This document shows, in pieces, positions 54,885 through 64,000 of a stretch of 64,000 nucleotides of DNA; positions within the stretch are counted from its first letter, which is position 1; each line of letters begins with the position of its first letter. Made by a program: the position numbers and the translations under genes. The DNA is from Camelus bactrianus (lineage: Eukaryota > Chordata > Mammalia > Artiodactyla > Camelidae). The stretch covers positions 8,482,176 to 8,546,175 of the forward strand of contig NC_133550.1 in NCBI RefSeq assembly GCF_048773025.1, written 5' to 3'. The notes beneath the pieces were generated by a model that was given only the letters and a program-made list of their open reading frames with translations, ran no database searches and had not been told where the DNA came from.

Positions 54885-54899
54885 CTCACAGTATGTTAA

Positions 54900-55445
54900 A
54901 AGTGATACTAGTCTGTGTTCACACAGACAGGGAAATACCTTTCTGTGTCTGCATGTAGTCTAAATTTCACTACTTTAAAAAGCAAAAACATGGATGAAAT
55001 CAGCAAGAAAAATCCCCTCCCCCCCTTCTTTGGCTGGGACTGTGTGATACATGATGTTATTAAGCCAATTGATTGGATTTTTCTATTTTCAGTCAGTCAT
55101 TTCAGCGTTATCACTCACAGTTACAGGCAAAATGGATTTGATTAGAGAAAACAGCTTACAAAGATTCATCTCTTATTTGGGCTTCACGTATCCAGACACA
55201 TCTCTGAATGGCTGAATGAAGACTTCATTTACATCTTCATATATAATTTTCTTTCATCTTGGGATTTCAAAGTGCTTTATAATGTTGCTTTTTGAATTGA
55301 TTAAACCTCACAATTTCACTCAACACTGTATTTCGATATTACCAGATGAACCCGAGGAAGAGGCAAGGTTTCACTTCCTTGTGCGCATTTTCTTTGTGTT
55401 TGAAATTAATAAAGAAAGAGTGATGCTACTTTAAAGGTTTCTCTT
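54900..55445. other. Unique intergenic sequence
   Basis: Nothing recognised. A C-run lies near 55017-55024. Confidence 0.3.
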
Positions 55446-55449
55446 TTTA

Positions 55450-55745
55450 AATAAAATGTTTATTTTGGAGTAATTTTAGACTGACAGAAAAGTTGCAAAG
55501 ACTGAATTTCCATACCCTTGGCTCAGTTCCTCCTCACGCTAACACGTTTTAGAACTGTGACGCACTTGCCAAAACTAAGACATTAGCCTTGGTATGTTGC
55601 TGTTAACTAACCTGCAGATTTTATTTGGATTTCCCCAGCTTTTCCATTAACATCCTTTTTGTGTTCCCGGACCTAATCCTGGACACAACGTTGCATTTAG
55701 TTGTCACATCTTCTCAGTCTCATGGTAACGTTCAGTAATTGTAAT
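55450..55745. mobile_element. Old L1M 3' UTR-like fragment
   Basis: 'gagtaattttagactgacag', 'aaaagttgcaaagactgaat', 'tttggatttccccagctttt' and 'acgttgcatttagttgtcac' follow a familiar old L1M 3' UTR text. Orientation is left open. Confidence 0.55.
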
Positions 55746-56740
55746 GAAAACAAGTCAAGTAGGGGGGAGCACTTCTAATATTTCAGTTTCAGTGCACACT
55801 GAGGATTTCAGTCCCCATCGACATGACATTTCTGGAAACTGACCACGATTCAGGGGACTTGGACTGGGTGGTTGTTGGGGTTTTGGGGTGTGGGTGGGGA
55901 CCAAATGCCAGAGAATTGATTCCTAACTACAGAGTGTATTTTTCACCATAAGAGAAATGTTCATGGATGCACTTGTGGCTGTAATGAATGTCACCACTGG
56001 GAGAAAAGGTAGCATTAGCAACTAGCTTATACTTTTTTAAGAAAACCTACCTTTTTTTTTAAGGCTCATAGCCCTTCTCTGATATGTTTTTGGGTTTGTG
56101 GGACATGCTTGTCACTGATACAGACATCTAGTTACTGAAAAATGGAGAATTCTGCTAGTTGACTCTATGAAGACGCTTTTCATTCCCTAACTTTAGAATT
56201 TAAAATTCATTTTTATGCCATTCCTAGTCCACTTTTAAATTGGGAACACATGTTGATTTTAAAATAAAGGATTAGTAAAATGCTCTCTGATCTATAGTGA
56301 TTTGCAATAAATAGGGGAAGAAAACATGTACATAATAAGTGTGGTATAATACGGAAAAACTGTGATCTGAAGAGCAATTATACATACTATTTGGTAGAAA
56401 TATAAAGGAGAAAGAACCAGGAGGACGCCCTTAGAAAAAGAAGAAGCAGTTCGGATTCGGATTCCATCCTGTAGACCAAATTTCTGTGCTTCCCAAACTG
56501 TCAGCCTCATATTTAGGTCTCAGGTAGAACCCATAAGGGGTTCAACCATTTACTGATTACTTGGGGTAGAACATTTCTTCAGAAGAGAAAACTGACTGAA
56601 TTATCTGATTTGGTTCCGTCTGTAACTTCCTGGGCTTCTTCCAGAAACAGAGTTAGGTGGCGCATTTGTAGACGTGCTCGTTCTTGCCGCCTTGTTTCCT
56701 ATTTACCCTTTCCAAGCTGAAAGTATATTCAATTAAGTTA
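55746..56740. other. Unique intergenic sequence
   Basis: The first 250 bp may be continuation of the old L1M 3' UTR. The rest shows no recognised feature. Confidence 0.3.
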
Positions 56741-56749
56741 TGTTACACC

Positions 56750-57400
56750 ATCGAAGCATTGGCAGTTAGGTCTTGGATGCTGTGTAGTTTGTTTTAACAG
56801 CCAGTGCTAGAGGCCAGACTATTATACTGGGCCGGCACAGACATGCTTTCCATTAGCCCATCTATTTTAAAGAGAAACACACGGGATGCTGAGTGAACTG
56901 AATTTCCACTCACTAGTTTGCAGCAAAATCAGCTGAAAATGGCCTCAAGGGGACCTCACTTCAGATTTTATTAAAGTTCATCAACTACATATTATGCAGA
57001 TACATAAAAATAGATTAGCAATCGTAAAAGAATGACTCATATTTATTACCTTGAAGAGTAATTGCATAGGACTCAAAAAAAATGGAACATTGCTGAAACT
57101 TAATAAAGTTGAGAAGAACTATTCCTCTGTCAAGCGCAGCAAAAATGGATTTGGAGAATGCCACATTATATCTACTAGCTGAGCTGTTGTCATAGAAAAT
57201 TTTGTTGATGGTCTTAAGGAAATGAGAGTCAAAATTAAATCCAGAAGAATGATGATAATTACAGAACCTTTTGTTCCTTGTGGCTAAAAACCACTTGACA
57301 TGTGTTAATTGTCTGGCAGAAAATGCATAGGTATTTATGCACAACCATTCAATCCAATAGGAAAAACAACAGCGAGAAAACCCCACGAAAAAAGAAGAGC
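56750..57400. promoter_or_regulatory. Candidate conserved non-coding block
   Basis: About 650 bp of high-complexity, repeat-free, AT-rich DNA with many homeobox-like TAATT/ATTA cores. The 149-codon minus-strand frame at 57015-57464 runs into the adjoining LTR and has no recognised domain. Possibly a long-range enhancer, on appearance only. Confidence 0.28.
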
Positions 57401-57419
57401 CGGCATCTTCGTGTCTGCG

Positions 57420-57812
57420 TGTAGGTTGCTGCCCCCCAAATTCATATGTCGAAGTCCTAACCAACCCCTAGTACTTCAGAATGTCACTATGTTTGGAGAT
57501 AAGGTCATTACAGAGATAATTAAATTAAATTGAAGTCATTAGGGTGGGCCCTGAGAGATATAATTGGTCCTAATCCAATCTGAACAGGGGATTTGGACAC
57601 AGACCCATAGCAAAGGAAGAGGATGTGGAGACAGAGAAAAGATGGCAGACTGAGAAAGGAGATCGGCGGCAGGTCCTTCCCTCGCAGTCTTCAGAAAAAT
57701 CCAACCAAGATGACATGCTGGTTGGACCTCTAGCCTCCAGAGCTGGGAGACAATATATTTCTGTTGTTTAAGGCCCCCAGTCTGTGACACTTTTTTCAGA
57801 CTTAGCAAATGA
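57420..57812 (+). mobile_element. MLT1-type LTR fossil (ERVL-MaLR)
   Basis: The parts appear in MLT1 order: 'aaattcatatgtcgaagtcc', 'ggagataaggtcattacaga', 'cattagggtgggccctgaga', 'ggacctctagcctccagagc' and 'atttctgttgtttaaggccc'. A solo LTR of Mesozoic to early Cenozoic type, inserted between two stretches of unique DNA. Confidence 0.85.
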
Positions 57813-57959
57813 AATGAAAGGAATAAATGAAAGTCAGCTGTCCACCTGCCAATTACGTGCTCCCTGTCTTTTGAAATCAAGTTCAGGGCCTGCCCACGGC
57901 TGATGTTTGCAAGGCCAGAGGAAAGAGGGTACATGTATGGCTACGGCCCATGTATCACT

Positions 57960-58700
57960 GGAGAAGGAGAAAATGCTAATTAATTGATCAAATCATTCTC
58001 TGACAGAGCATGAATGAAACAGATTATTGCATAATAAAATATCATTTCCCAGTAATTTAAATATTTAACAATTATGAATCAAGCTAACAAACTGTTAAAT
58101 ACAATTTTTTTCCTTTTGCATTGACATAGTTTTACTATGATAATAATTTAAAGGTACGTTTCAGCTAGGGTTTTAATATGATTGAAAGTAGCCAAAATGT
58201 CAGACAAATAAATTTAATTATTGTTGTGCAGACATGGATGTTCTGTTGATGAGCTGGCAAAGTTTGGGATAATAAAATAAAGACATACATGCTTTGTAAA
58301 TTATTATATATTTATTGCATCAAATTTATTTTTGTCTTCATTTCAGCACAACCACTAATTACTTAACTATAATCAAGATTTTTTCTAAGTTCTATTGTAA
58401 TTAATTTTAAAGTGCACGTAATTTGAATGAATCTTCATCACCATATAAATTAAACAAAGTGTAACTATTTTCAGAGTGTATACAATTAGAATACATTCTC
58501 TTCAGAAATGTATGTTAAATAGAATGTAAGACATCAAAATTATTTTTCATGGAGCTTTTTCCTCTAAAATATGGACTATCACCTAATAAAATTAAAATCA
58601 GATGTCGAGTTAAAATTAGTAAAAATAAAAAATCTGAATTTAAATTGTTTAAACAAAGCTGACATTTAAGAATTTAATTAACTAATTAAATATATAAAAG
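57960..58700. promoter_or_regulatory. Candidate conserved AT-rich non-coding block
   Basis: About 740 bp free of repeat signatures despite very high AT content, with many TAATTA/TTAATT/TTTAAAT cores. A near-perfect palindrome lies at 58672-58691. AT-rich, long, unbroken blocks of this kind are typical of deeply conserved developmental enhancers, but I cannot measure conservation here. Confidence 0.3.
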
Positions 58701-58996
58701 ATAAAACTATTCACAATTCTTATATTGAGCCTGGTTGGTAAAGAGCATTAGACTTTAATGCATGTCGGATTTTGACATAGATTGATAGGTATGTAGATAA
58801 TAGTTGTTAACAGGTGTACAAGTTTAAGAGTGGTCTTAATAGACTAACATCACAGAAGGTTCCTCAGCTGCCAAGTAGGGCTAGGGTGAATATTGTACTA
58901 ATTCGCACACATTTTGGATCCACAAATTAGAGCAGGAAGAGGAACAAGTAAAGACACTCAGCACGATGGGGAAACAATGCTTATGCAACGATCTGC
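58701..58996. other. Unique intergenic sequence
   Basis: Nothing recognised. Confidence 0.3.
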
Positions 58997-59036
58997 TTCA
59001 TTCATTCATTCATTCATTCATTCATTCATTTCATTC
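58997..59036. repeat. (TTCA)n microsatellite
   Basis: About nine TTCA units with one interruption near the right end. Confidence 0.9.
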
Positions 59037-59446
59037 AATATTCAGGGAATATTTGGCAAATGAATTAGTCTTCTCTCTTTCTTAAGTGTTTCCACCCCTT
59101 GTGCTCTTCCTGCTCCGAGAAGCCCTGCTGTCAACCCATGTATTCATGGCACCCACACAGAGGTGCCTTTTGTTCTCAGGACACACAGGGTAAATGAGAA
59201 GAAGCACTTCCCTGCGGCCTGACTTGCGGCGGCCACAGAGGAGAAGCTTATTTCCGCTTCCGGGTTGGGCTGTGGTGGTGCTGACTGCCAGACTTCCAGT
59301 TACAGAGGCATTTATGTATTGTTTAATAATTGTCTTTGCGTGTGTCTGTGGTACGTGTGGCCATATTTTTAATTTGTTTATGTGAGGCCCTCTGAAGACT
59401 GAGAACCAGAGTAGGGGCCTGCCTTCCCTACCACCATCTGAGAGCG
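59037..59446. other. Unique sequence, partly GC-moderate
   Basis: CpGs cluster slightly at 59190-59265. The overlapping frames on both strands here have no recognised domain. Confidence 0.3.
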
Positions 59447-59900
59447 TGTTGTGGGTTGAACAGTGACCCCCCACCCCTACAAAATTCAAATCCACCCCAA
59501 ATCTCAGAATGTGACACTATTTGGAAATAGGGTTTTTGCAAATGTATTAGTTAAGGATCTTGAGGTGAAATCATCCTGGATTTAGAATAGGCTCTAAATC
59601 CAGTGAGTGGTGCCCTTATGAGAAGAGAAGAGGACACAGACAGACATCTACAGGGAAGAAGGCCGCGTGAAGGCAGACACAGAGATTGGAGTTATGTTGC
59701 CAAAAGCCAAGGAGTGCCTGGGGCTACACACAAACCGGAAGACGCAAGAAAGCATTCTTCTCCAGTGCCTTCTAAGAGCATGGCCCTGCTGACACCTTGC
59801 CTGCAGACTTCTAGCCTCCAGGACTCGGGGAGAATGCATTTCTGTTGCTTCCGGGCACCTGGTTGTGGTTCTGTGGTACAGGAGTCCTGGGAAACCAATG
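59447..59900 (+). mobile_element. MaLR-type LTR fossil (MLT1-related)
   Basis: 'tctcagaatgtgacactatt', 'gttaaggatcttgaggtgaa', 'ctctaaatccagtgagtggt', 'tgctgacaccttgcctgcag' and 'tctgttgcttccgggcacct' follow the internal order of a MaLR-family LTR, about 450 bp. The precise subfamily is uncertain. No internal retroviral sequence adjoins it. Confidence 0.7.
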
Positions 59901-60254
59901 TAGGGTGGAGCTGGTTATGATGGGTGGCCTCCGGACACTAAGCCTTGTCTGTCTGTAACCAATAATAATAACCTGATAAATGCTTTCTCCCCATGTACTC
60001 TAGTGCTTGTTATATCAGCGTGATGGAATCCCATTATACAGTCATTAGACTTAGTCAGATTCAACTTCCCAAAAAAGAGGAGGAAAATGATAATTTTAAC
60101 AATGTTGGCAAATGATAGGTTTACCACTCACTGAGCACGTAACCCACTCAGAGTGAACTTTGCATTTGAAATATTAATTTGAAATATTCATAGGAAATGT
60201 GAATATGAAATATGGCTATCAGTCCAGCTTCCCCATGCTTCTCATAGTCTTAGC
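59901..60254. other. Unique intergenic sequence
   Basis: Nothing recognised. Confidence 0.3.
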
Positions 60255-60255
60255 A

Positions 60256-60286
<31 letters not shown>

Positions 60287-60302
60287 TATCTATCTATCTG
60301 AT
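60255..60302. repeat. Compound (TCTG)n(TCTA)n microsatellite
   Basis: TCTG units change to TCTA units with one TTA interruption. Confidence 0.9.
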
Positions 60303-61039
60303 AAAGCATGGTTCCTAAATAAAAACAAATTAACACAACTGTGCTCAACGAAAGAAAAACCCAGCTGCACTGTACTTGGTCACTACGATGTAATCCAGGA
60401 ACAGACTATTCTAACTATGTAGTCCATGAACTGAATATTATGTTCTGGACCCACTCTGTGAACATTACAACACTTATTTCCAAATTGACTAAAATGATAA
60501 GATCCAGGCCATTCTTGACTCTGCCATTGAATTTGGTCAAGTTGATTAACAGTTGTTTGCATCTTCGCAATGTATTGTGAGAATAAAGGTAGGTGTGGTT
60601 CTCAAGAGTTCCTTTCTTTAAACTATTCTTAGGCTACAATATTTACAAGGGAAAGTTATGAAGGAAAAGAAACTACAGTCATAAATGGCTGAAAAATCTT
60701 GCACCATATAAAACTTTATAAAACAGCCTTGTAACATGCAGCCTATGTTTTAACTACACTTCTTTTTGGAAGTGGAAGGGGAAATGCTCTTTGAAGAAAT
60801 CTTTATGATGGACTGGTGAAGGCAACTGGCATTATTATAGTTTTTGTGTAGTTCTTTGCCTCTTCAGGGCAGTAGGATATGGGAACCAAAAGATGGCAGG
60901 GGGAGAAGGGAACCCTTTATATTTGCAGCCAGAATCATCAGTATCCTCCATGGCTCCTTTAAAAAATATTTGACATTTAAAAAGTATATTTTTTTAATCT
61001 CTGAAATGTAAGTAATATTGGATTTTAAGATCACAGGAT
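60303..61039. other. Unique intergenic sequence
   Basis: Nothing recognised. Confidence 0.3.
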
Positions 61040-61275
61040 TTGAAATCCAAGCGTCCTAAGCTCGAACATGTTCCAAAGCCCACTGGGTGCTCAGTGGTGG
61101 GGAACCTATTTAGTATCTTGGGATTCAGTTTCATCGTTTATAAAAATGGGCAAAACAACAGTTACTCATGGAATTCTCGTAAGGGTTAATATGATGGCTT
61201 CTATAAAGGATCTAGTAGAGTGCCCAGTGTGTAATAGGCACCGATCGAATGGAACCTACTATTCTTTATTCTATT
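61040..61275 (+). mobile_element. MIR SINE, diverged
   Basis: 'gggattcagtttcatcgttt', 'aaaatgggcaaaacaacagt', 'ctcgtaagggttaatatgat' and 'agagtgcccagtgtgtaata' give the forward MIR order. Confidence 0.7.
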
Positions 61276-61311
61276 TCACAGAACTTTGTGTATATATATG
61301 TATAGCATGTT

Positions 61312-61334
61312 ATTTTAATTAATTTAATTAAAAT
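61312..61334. repeat. Perfect inverted repeat beside the SINE
   Basis: ATTTTAATTAA and TTAATTAAAAT are exact reverse complements around a single T. They sit about ten bases left of the SINE head. Confidence 0.85.
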
Positions 61335-61344
61335 TTTTAAAACG

Positions 61345-61429
61345 GGGGAAGGGTATAGCTCAGTGGTAGAGCACATACTTAGCATGCAGGAGGTCATGGG
61401 TTCAATCTTCAACACCTCTATTAAATAAA

Positions 61430-61473
<44 letters not shown>

Positions 61474-61500
61474 ACCTAATTACCTCCCCCTCAAAAAAAA
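61345..61500 (+). mobile_element. Camelid tRNA-derived SINE (vic-1 type), forward copy
   Basis: The best copy for reading the structure. It begins near GGGGAAGGGTATAGCTCAGT; the A box is TAGCTCAGTGG at 61356-61366 and the B box GGGTTCAATC at 61398-61407. A (AAAT)n tract follows at 61421-61474, then the family 3' segment CCTAATTACCTCCCCCTC and an A-rich end. Its presence ties the window to camelids. Confidence 0.9.
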
Positions 61501-61504
61501 ATTT

Positions 61505-63945
61505 TTTTTTTAATGAGCACTGTCCATCAATAACAGGTATATTTTGAGATGAGTCTCTGCCCAAAATGATTTTGCTTGGTGCTGGTGATTGCTGCTTCTG
61601 CTTTCAAATAATTTTGTTACATTTACAATATTTGGGGGACACAGAGGAAAATCTCTGTCAGAGTTATTCACTCCCTGTCACTGGTACTTAATTTCCTCTC
61701 CTGGATGCCTAAGACTTAAGTCCATGGGAAACATAACCAAAGGGGAGAGAGGCAGCAGTGGGCACCACTGCTAGCCGTGACACATCCCACTATCTTCCTC
61801 TTTAAAGCAGTTGACATGAGTTCCTCCACAGCAGAGAGCTTAAATAATATGCTCTCTCAAGAGTGGCAAAGTGGAGTGTATTTGCAGTAAGAGCAATTCA
61901 CATGGTATGGTAATCTGTGCTTTCCATTTTCCATTAACGATCACCACCACTTCCTATCATCCCCGCCACCTTGGCCAGCACAGGGCGAGTTTCACAGGCT
62001 GTATTCAGAGAACAGACAGTGTCACAGTGCTCCCTCCTGCAGGGAAAAGCACAGGAGACAACCACAGTGTTGAGAAGGCTTACAGCAAATTATTTTCTAC
62101 TTAGCAGTCCTAATATTTAGGGTTCAGAAAACCAGTTAATATAGTTTACTGGTAAAGAAAGGGAATTAGGTTGGATTAGGAGACAAATTCAGTGCAATTT
62201 TCTCTCTTCTGCTGGTGGTGAGAAGTTTTTAAAAAAGAAAGAAAATAGCTGTGACCACTGATGCACCCACAACCCATCCACATATTCTATCAATTTTTAA
62301 TTTTTCTGAGGTCTTAATTCTCACAAAGATCTGGTGAATATTATGAGGTGTTTAATATACTACTGTTTTTATTTGGAAGTCAAATTAGGATCTGTTAATA
62401 TTTTTAGGTTTTTATTTACTCTTTTTACTTATGTAAGCCCTGTTGGTCTTGGAATGTTTCTGAGGACTATGTCTTAAAGGACGTTCAATGACCCCTTACC
62501 TCGATCTCCTTTGTAAACAGGCATACTCTTTCACAACACAATTTGAGGGCTTTGACGTGGGCTAGGACCCATTTGGACATGGTGGACCTGAAATTCCGGC
62601 AGGAGTTCCTGCCTTCTGCTGCCTCTGAAAACACACGTGCAGACATGTCACAGAGGCAAAGCAGAGAGCGGAGAGCAAGGTTGAGAGGACAGCCTCGGTA
62701 CTTGTCAGGTCAGTGCTATCTTCAGCAGCCTAGGTGCTCCTGCTCTTTTATAAAATAAGATCTTTGTTCCTTGAATAATATGACTTAGCATTTGTATCAG
62801 GTAGACGATGTTATAAAATATTGCAGATTTCCAGCTCATTTCTCTTTAAGTGATTTAACCATCTCATGCACCCAGAACAGGAAAACACACACTGCAGGGC
62901 AACAGGTGCTTAAAAGCGCATTGAGGGAAGCGCATCCATCACAATGTCATTCTGTGTTATATACGCGTAATTTATTTATTTTTCCTTCTTGGTCCTGAGG
63001 AAGGGCGAGCTTTTTACAGAGTGCTTCCATATTCTAGGCAGTTTTCATGAAAGCAGTGAGGCTTCATGGCTGTGACCTTCTTTATCGTCTTCAAATATAG
63101 TACAGTCTTCAGCTGATATAAAAACAAAGACACAGAGCTACAGAAATTCATTTTCGTGACTACCCCTCCCACATCTAAGCACCCATTTAAAAATGATACC
63201 CCATGTCCTGGAGTATTCCTTTCCCCTGTCCCGCACTTATAACTTTCTGTCTCTCTAGTACCAGTTTGGAACACCACATACTACGTATTTTCTCAGTGCA
63301 TCATAATTACAGAAAGACCTGTGCTGTATAACTTTATGCAGGTTTTCCTTGTGATAAAAATTCAATATGTTAACAACCCTTAAAATTTCTCATTTCCTTC
63401 ACCAAATGTACTGGCTTCGTGATTTTACACAGGGGGCTACTGCCTACAGAATGTAAGACTGTTTTTAGAATGGATTATAAAATAATTCTCTATGGTAACT
63501 AAAATCGATACAATTGTTTCCTTCCTCATATTAAGATTTCTTGTGTGTGAACACAGGGAAAAACATGCTTTGGTGTAAATGTGGTCTTTGGCTTCAGTTT
63601 CAGCACTGACATGAATATAAAGGTTTTTTTGGTTTTTCAAGAAGCAAATGTGATAAGGGGAATGATGGAGCCAAAAACTGTTGAGTGCTGGTGATACGGG
63701 CCACAGCTGTAGGCTGGATGTGTCCATCTCCTTATGTGTTTCCATTTCCTTTTTCAAAGTATGTACATCTACTTATCCTACTTTATTACCAGTAAGGAAA
63801 TGTCAGTAAGTGAGCGTTTGGCAAAGGTACGTGCATATCCTTCCCAGCCTAGTTTGGCTCTCCAAAGGATATTCTCATTAGATCTCCAGTGCACTGGGCC
63901 GTGGGGTAGGCTGCAAAGAAAGTACCGAGAAAGTGGTCAGTGGTC
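61505..63945. other. Unique intergenic sequence
   Basis: About 2.4 kb in which no repeat family, RNA gene or convincing exon was recognised. Short frames on both strands are domain-free. Confidence 0.35.
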
Positions 63946-64000
63946 TTACAGCATGGAGGTTCCTTCAAAAACTACAAATAGACTTACCATATGATCCAGC
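63946..64000 (+). mobile_element. L1 ORF2 3' region, running off the right edge
   Basis: 'gcatggaggttccttcaaaa' then 'ctacaaatagacttaccata' is the ORF2 C-terminal region text, also seen at 11750-11800. The element continues beyond the window. Confidence 0.75.

Noticed and set aside
57015-57464. 149-codon minus-strand frame
   Set aside because: It starts inside the MLT1 LTR and runs through a putative non-coding block; no domain seen.
1-64000. CRISPR arrays, operons, bacterial or phage genes
   Set aside because: No regularly spaced repeats, no dense coding and no ribosome-binding patterns. The repeat families are unmistakably mammalian.
1-64000. A new biological system built of linked genes
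   Set aside because: No gene or gene cluster could be supported anywhere in the window. Interest here lies in mobile-element history and candidate non-coding elements.

Overview
The window reads as mammalian nuclear DNA, and the repeat content points to a camelid (camel, alpaca or llama group). The key evidence is four copies of a tRNA-derived SINE whose head has Pol III A-box and B-box motifs, whose body ends in a CTAATTACCTCCCCC-type segment, and which carries a long (AAAT)n run. This matches the camelid-specific SINE family known as vic-1. The young L1 3' ends are of the cetartiodactyl kind. Base composition, microsatellites and dense ancient MIR/L2 repeats fit a euchromatic intergenic or intronic region. 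I found no protein-coding exon I can support. The open reading frames, all at most 171 codons, are L1 fragments, low-complexity artefacts or chance frames.

Layout. 1-7 kb: MLT1-type LTR, L2, MIR, an old reverse L1, and two SINEs with readable target-site duplications. 7-13 kb: an L1-dominated block with an old forward L1 (7.5-10.2 kb) that has lost an internal segment, followed by a younger 5'-truncated forward L1 (10.7-12.4 kb) nested inside an older reverse L1. 13-25 kb: mostly unique DNA with scattered MIR, L2, hAT and SINE copies and a small CpG-rich patch near 18.7 kb. 25.8-26.8 kb: a reverse young L1 3' end. 27-34 kb: mostly unique DNA with L2 copies. Near 33.95 kb lies a 5' half of tRNA-Arg(TCT) flanked by an 18-bp direct repeat. 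34.7-36.5 kb: a cluster of six MIR copies. 37-46 kb: mixed ancient repeats, a Tigger-like DNA transposon broken by an L1 tail, and a solo ERV LTR. 46.3-46.7 and 53.2-54.9 kb: reverse young L1s. 48.2-50.7 kb: a GC-rich segment with a G-quadruplex-prone run and one clear CpG-island-like block. 55-64 kb: an old L1 3' UTR, two MaLR-type LTRs, long AT-rich unique blocks that look constrained, one forward SINE, and the start of another L1 at the right edge.

Interpretation. This looks like a gene-poor segment or long intron. Its possible functions would lie in non-coding regulatory DNA (candidate conserved blocks at about 15.0, 24.7, 47.5, 57 and 58.3 kb and a CpG island at 49.4-49.8 kb). I saw no sign of a novel gene system. 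The most distinctive observation is the probable tailless tRNA-half retropseudogene at 33.93-33.99 kb.
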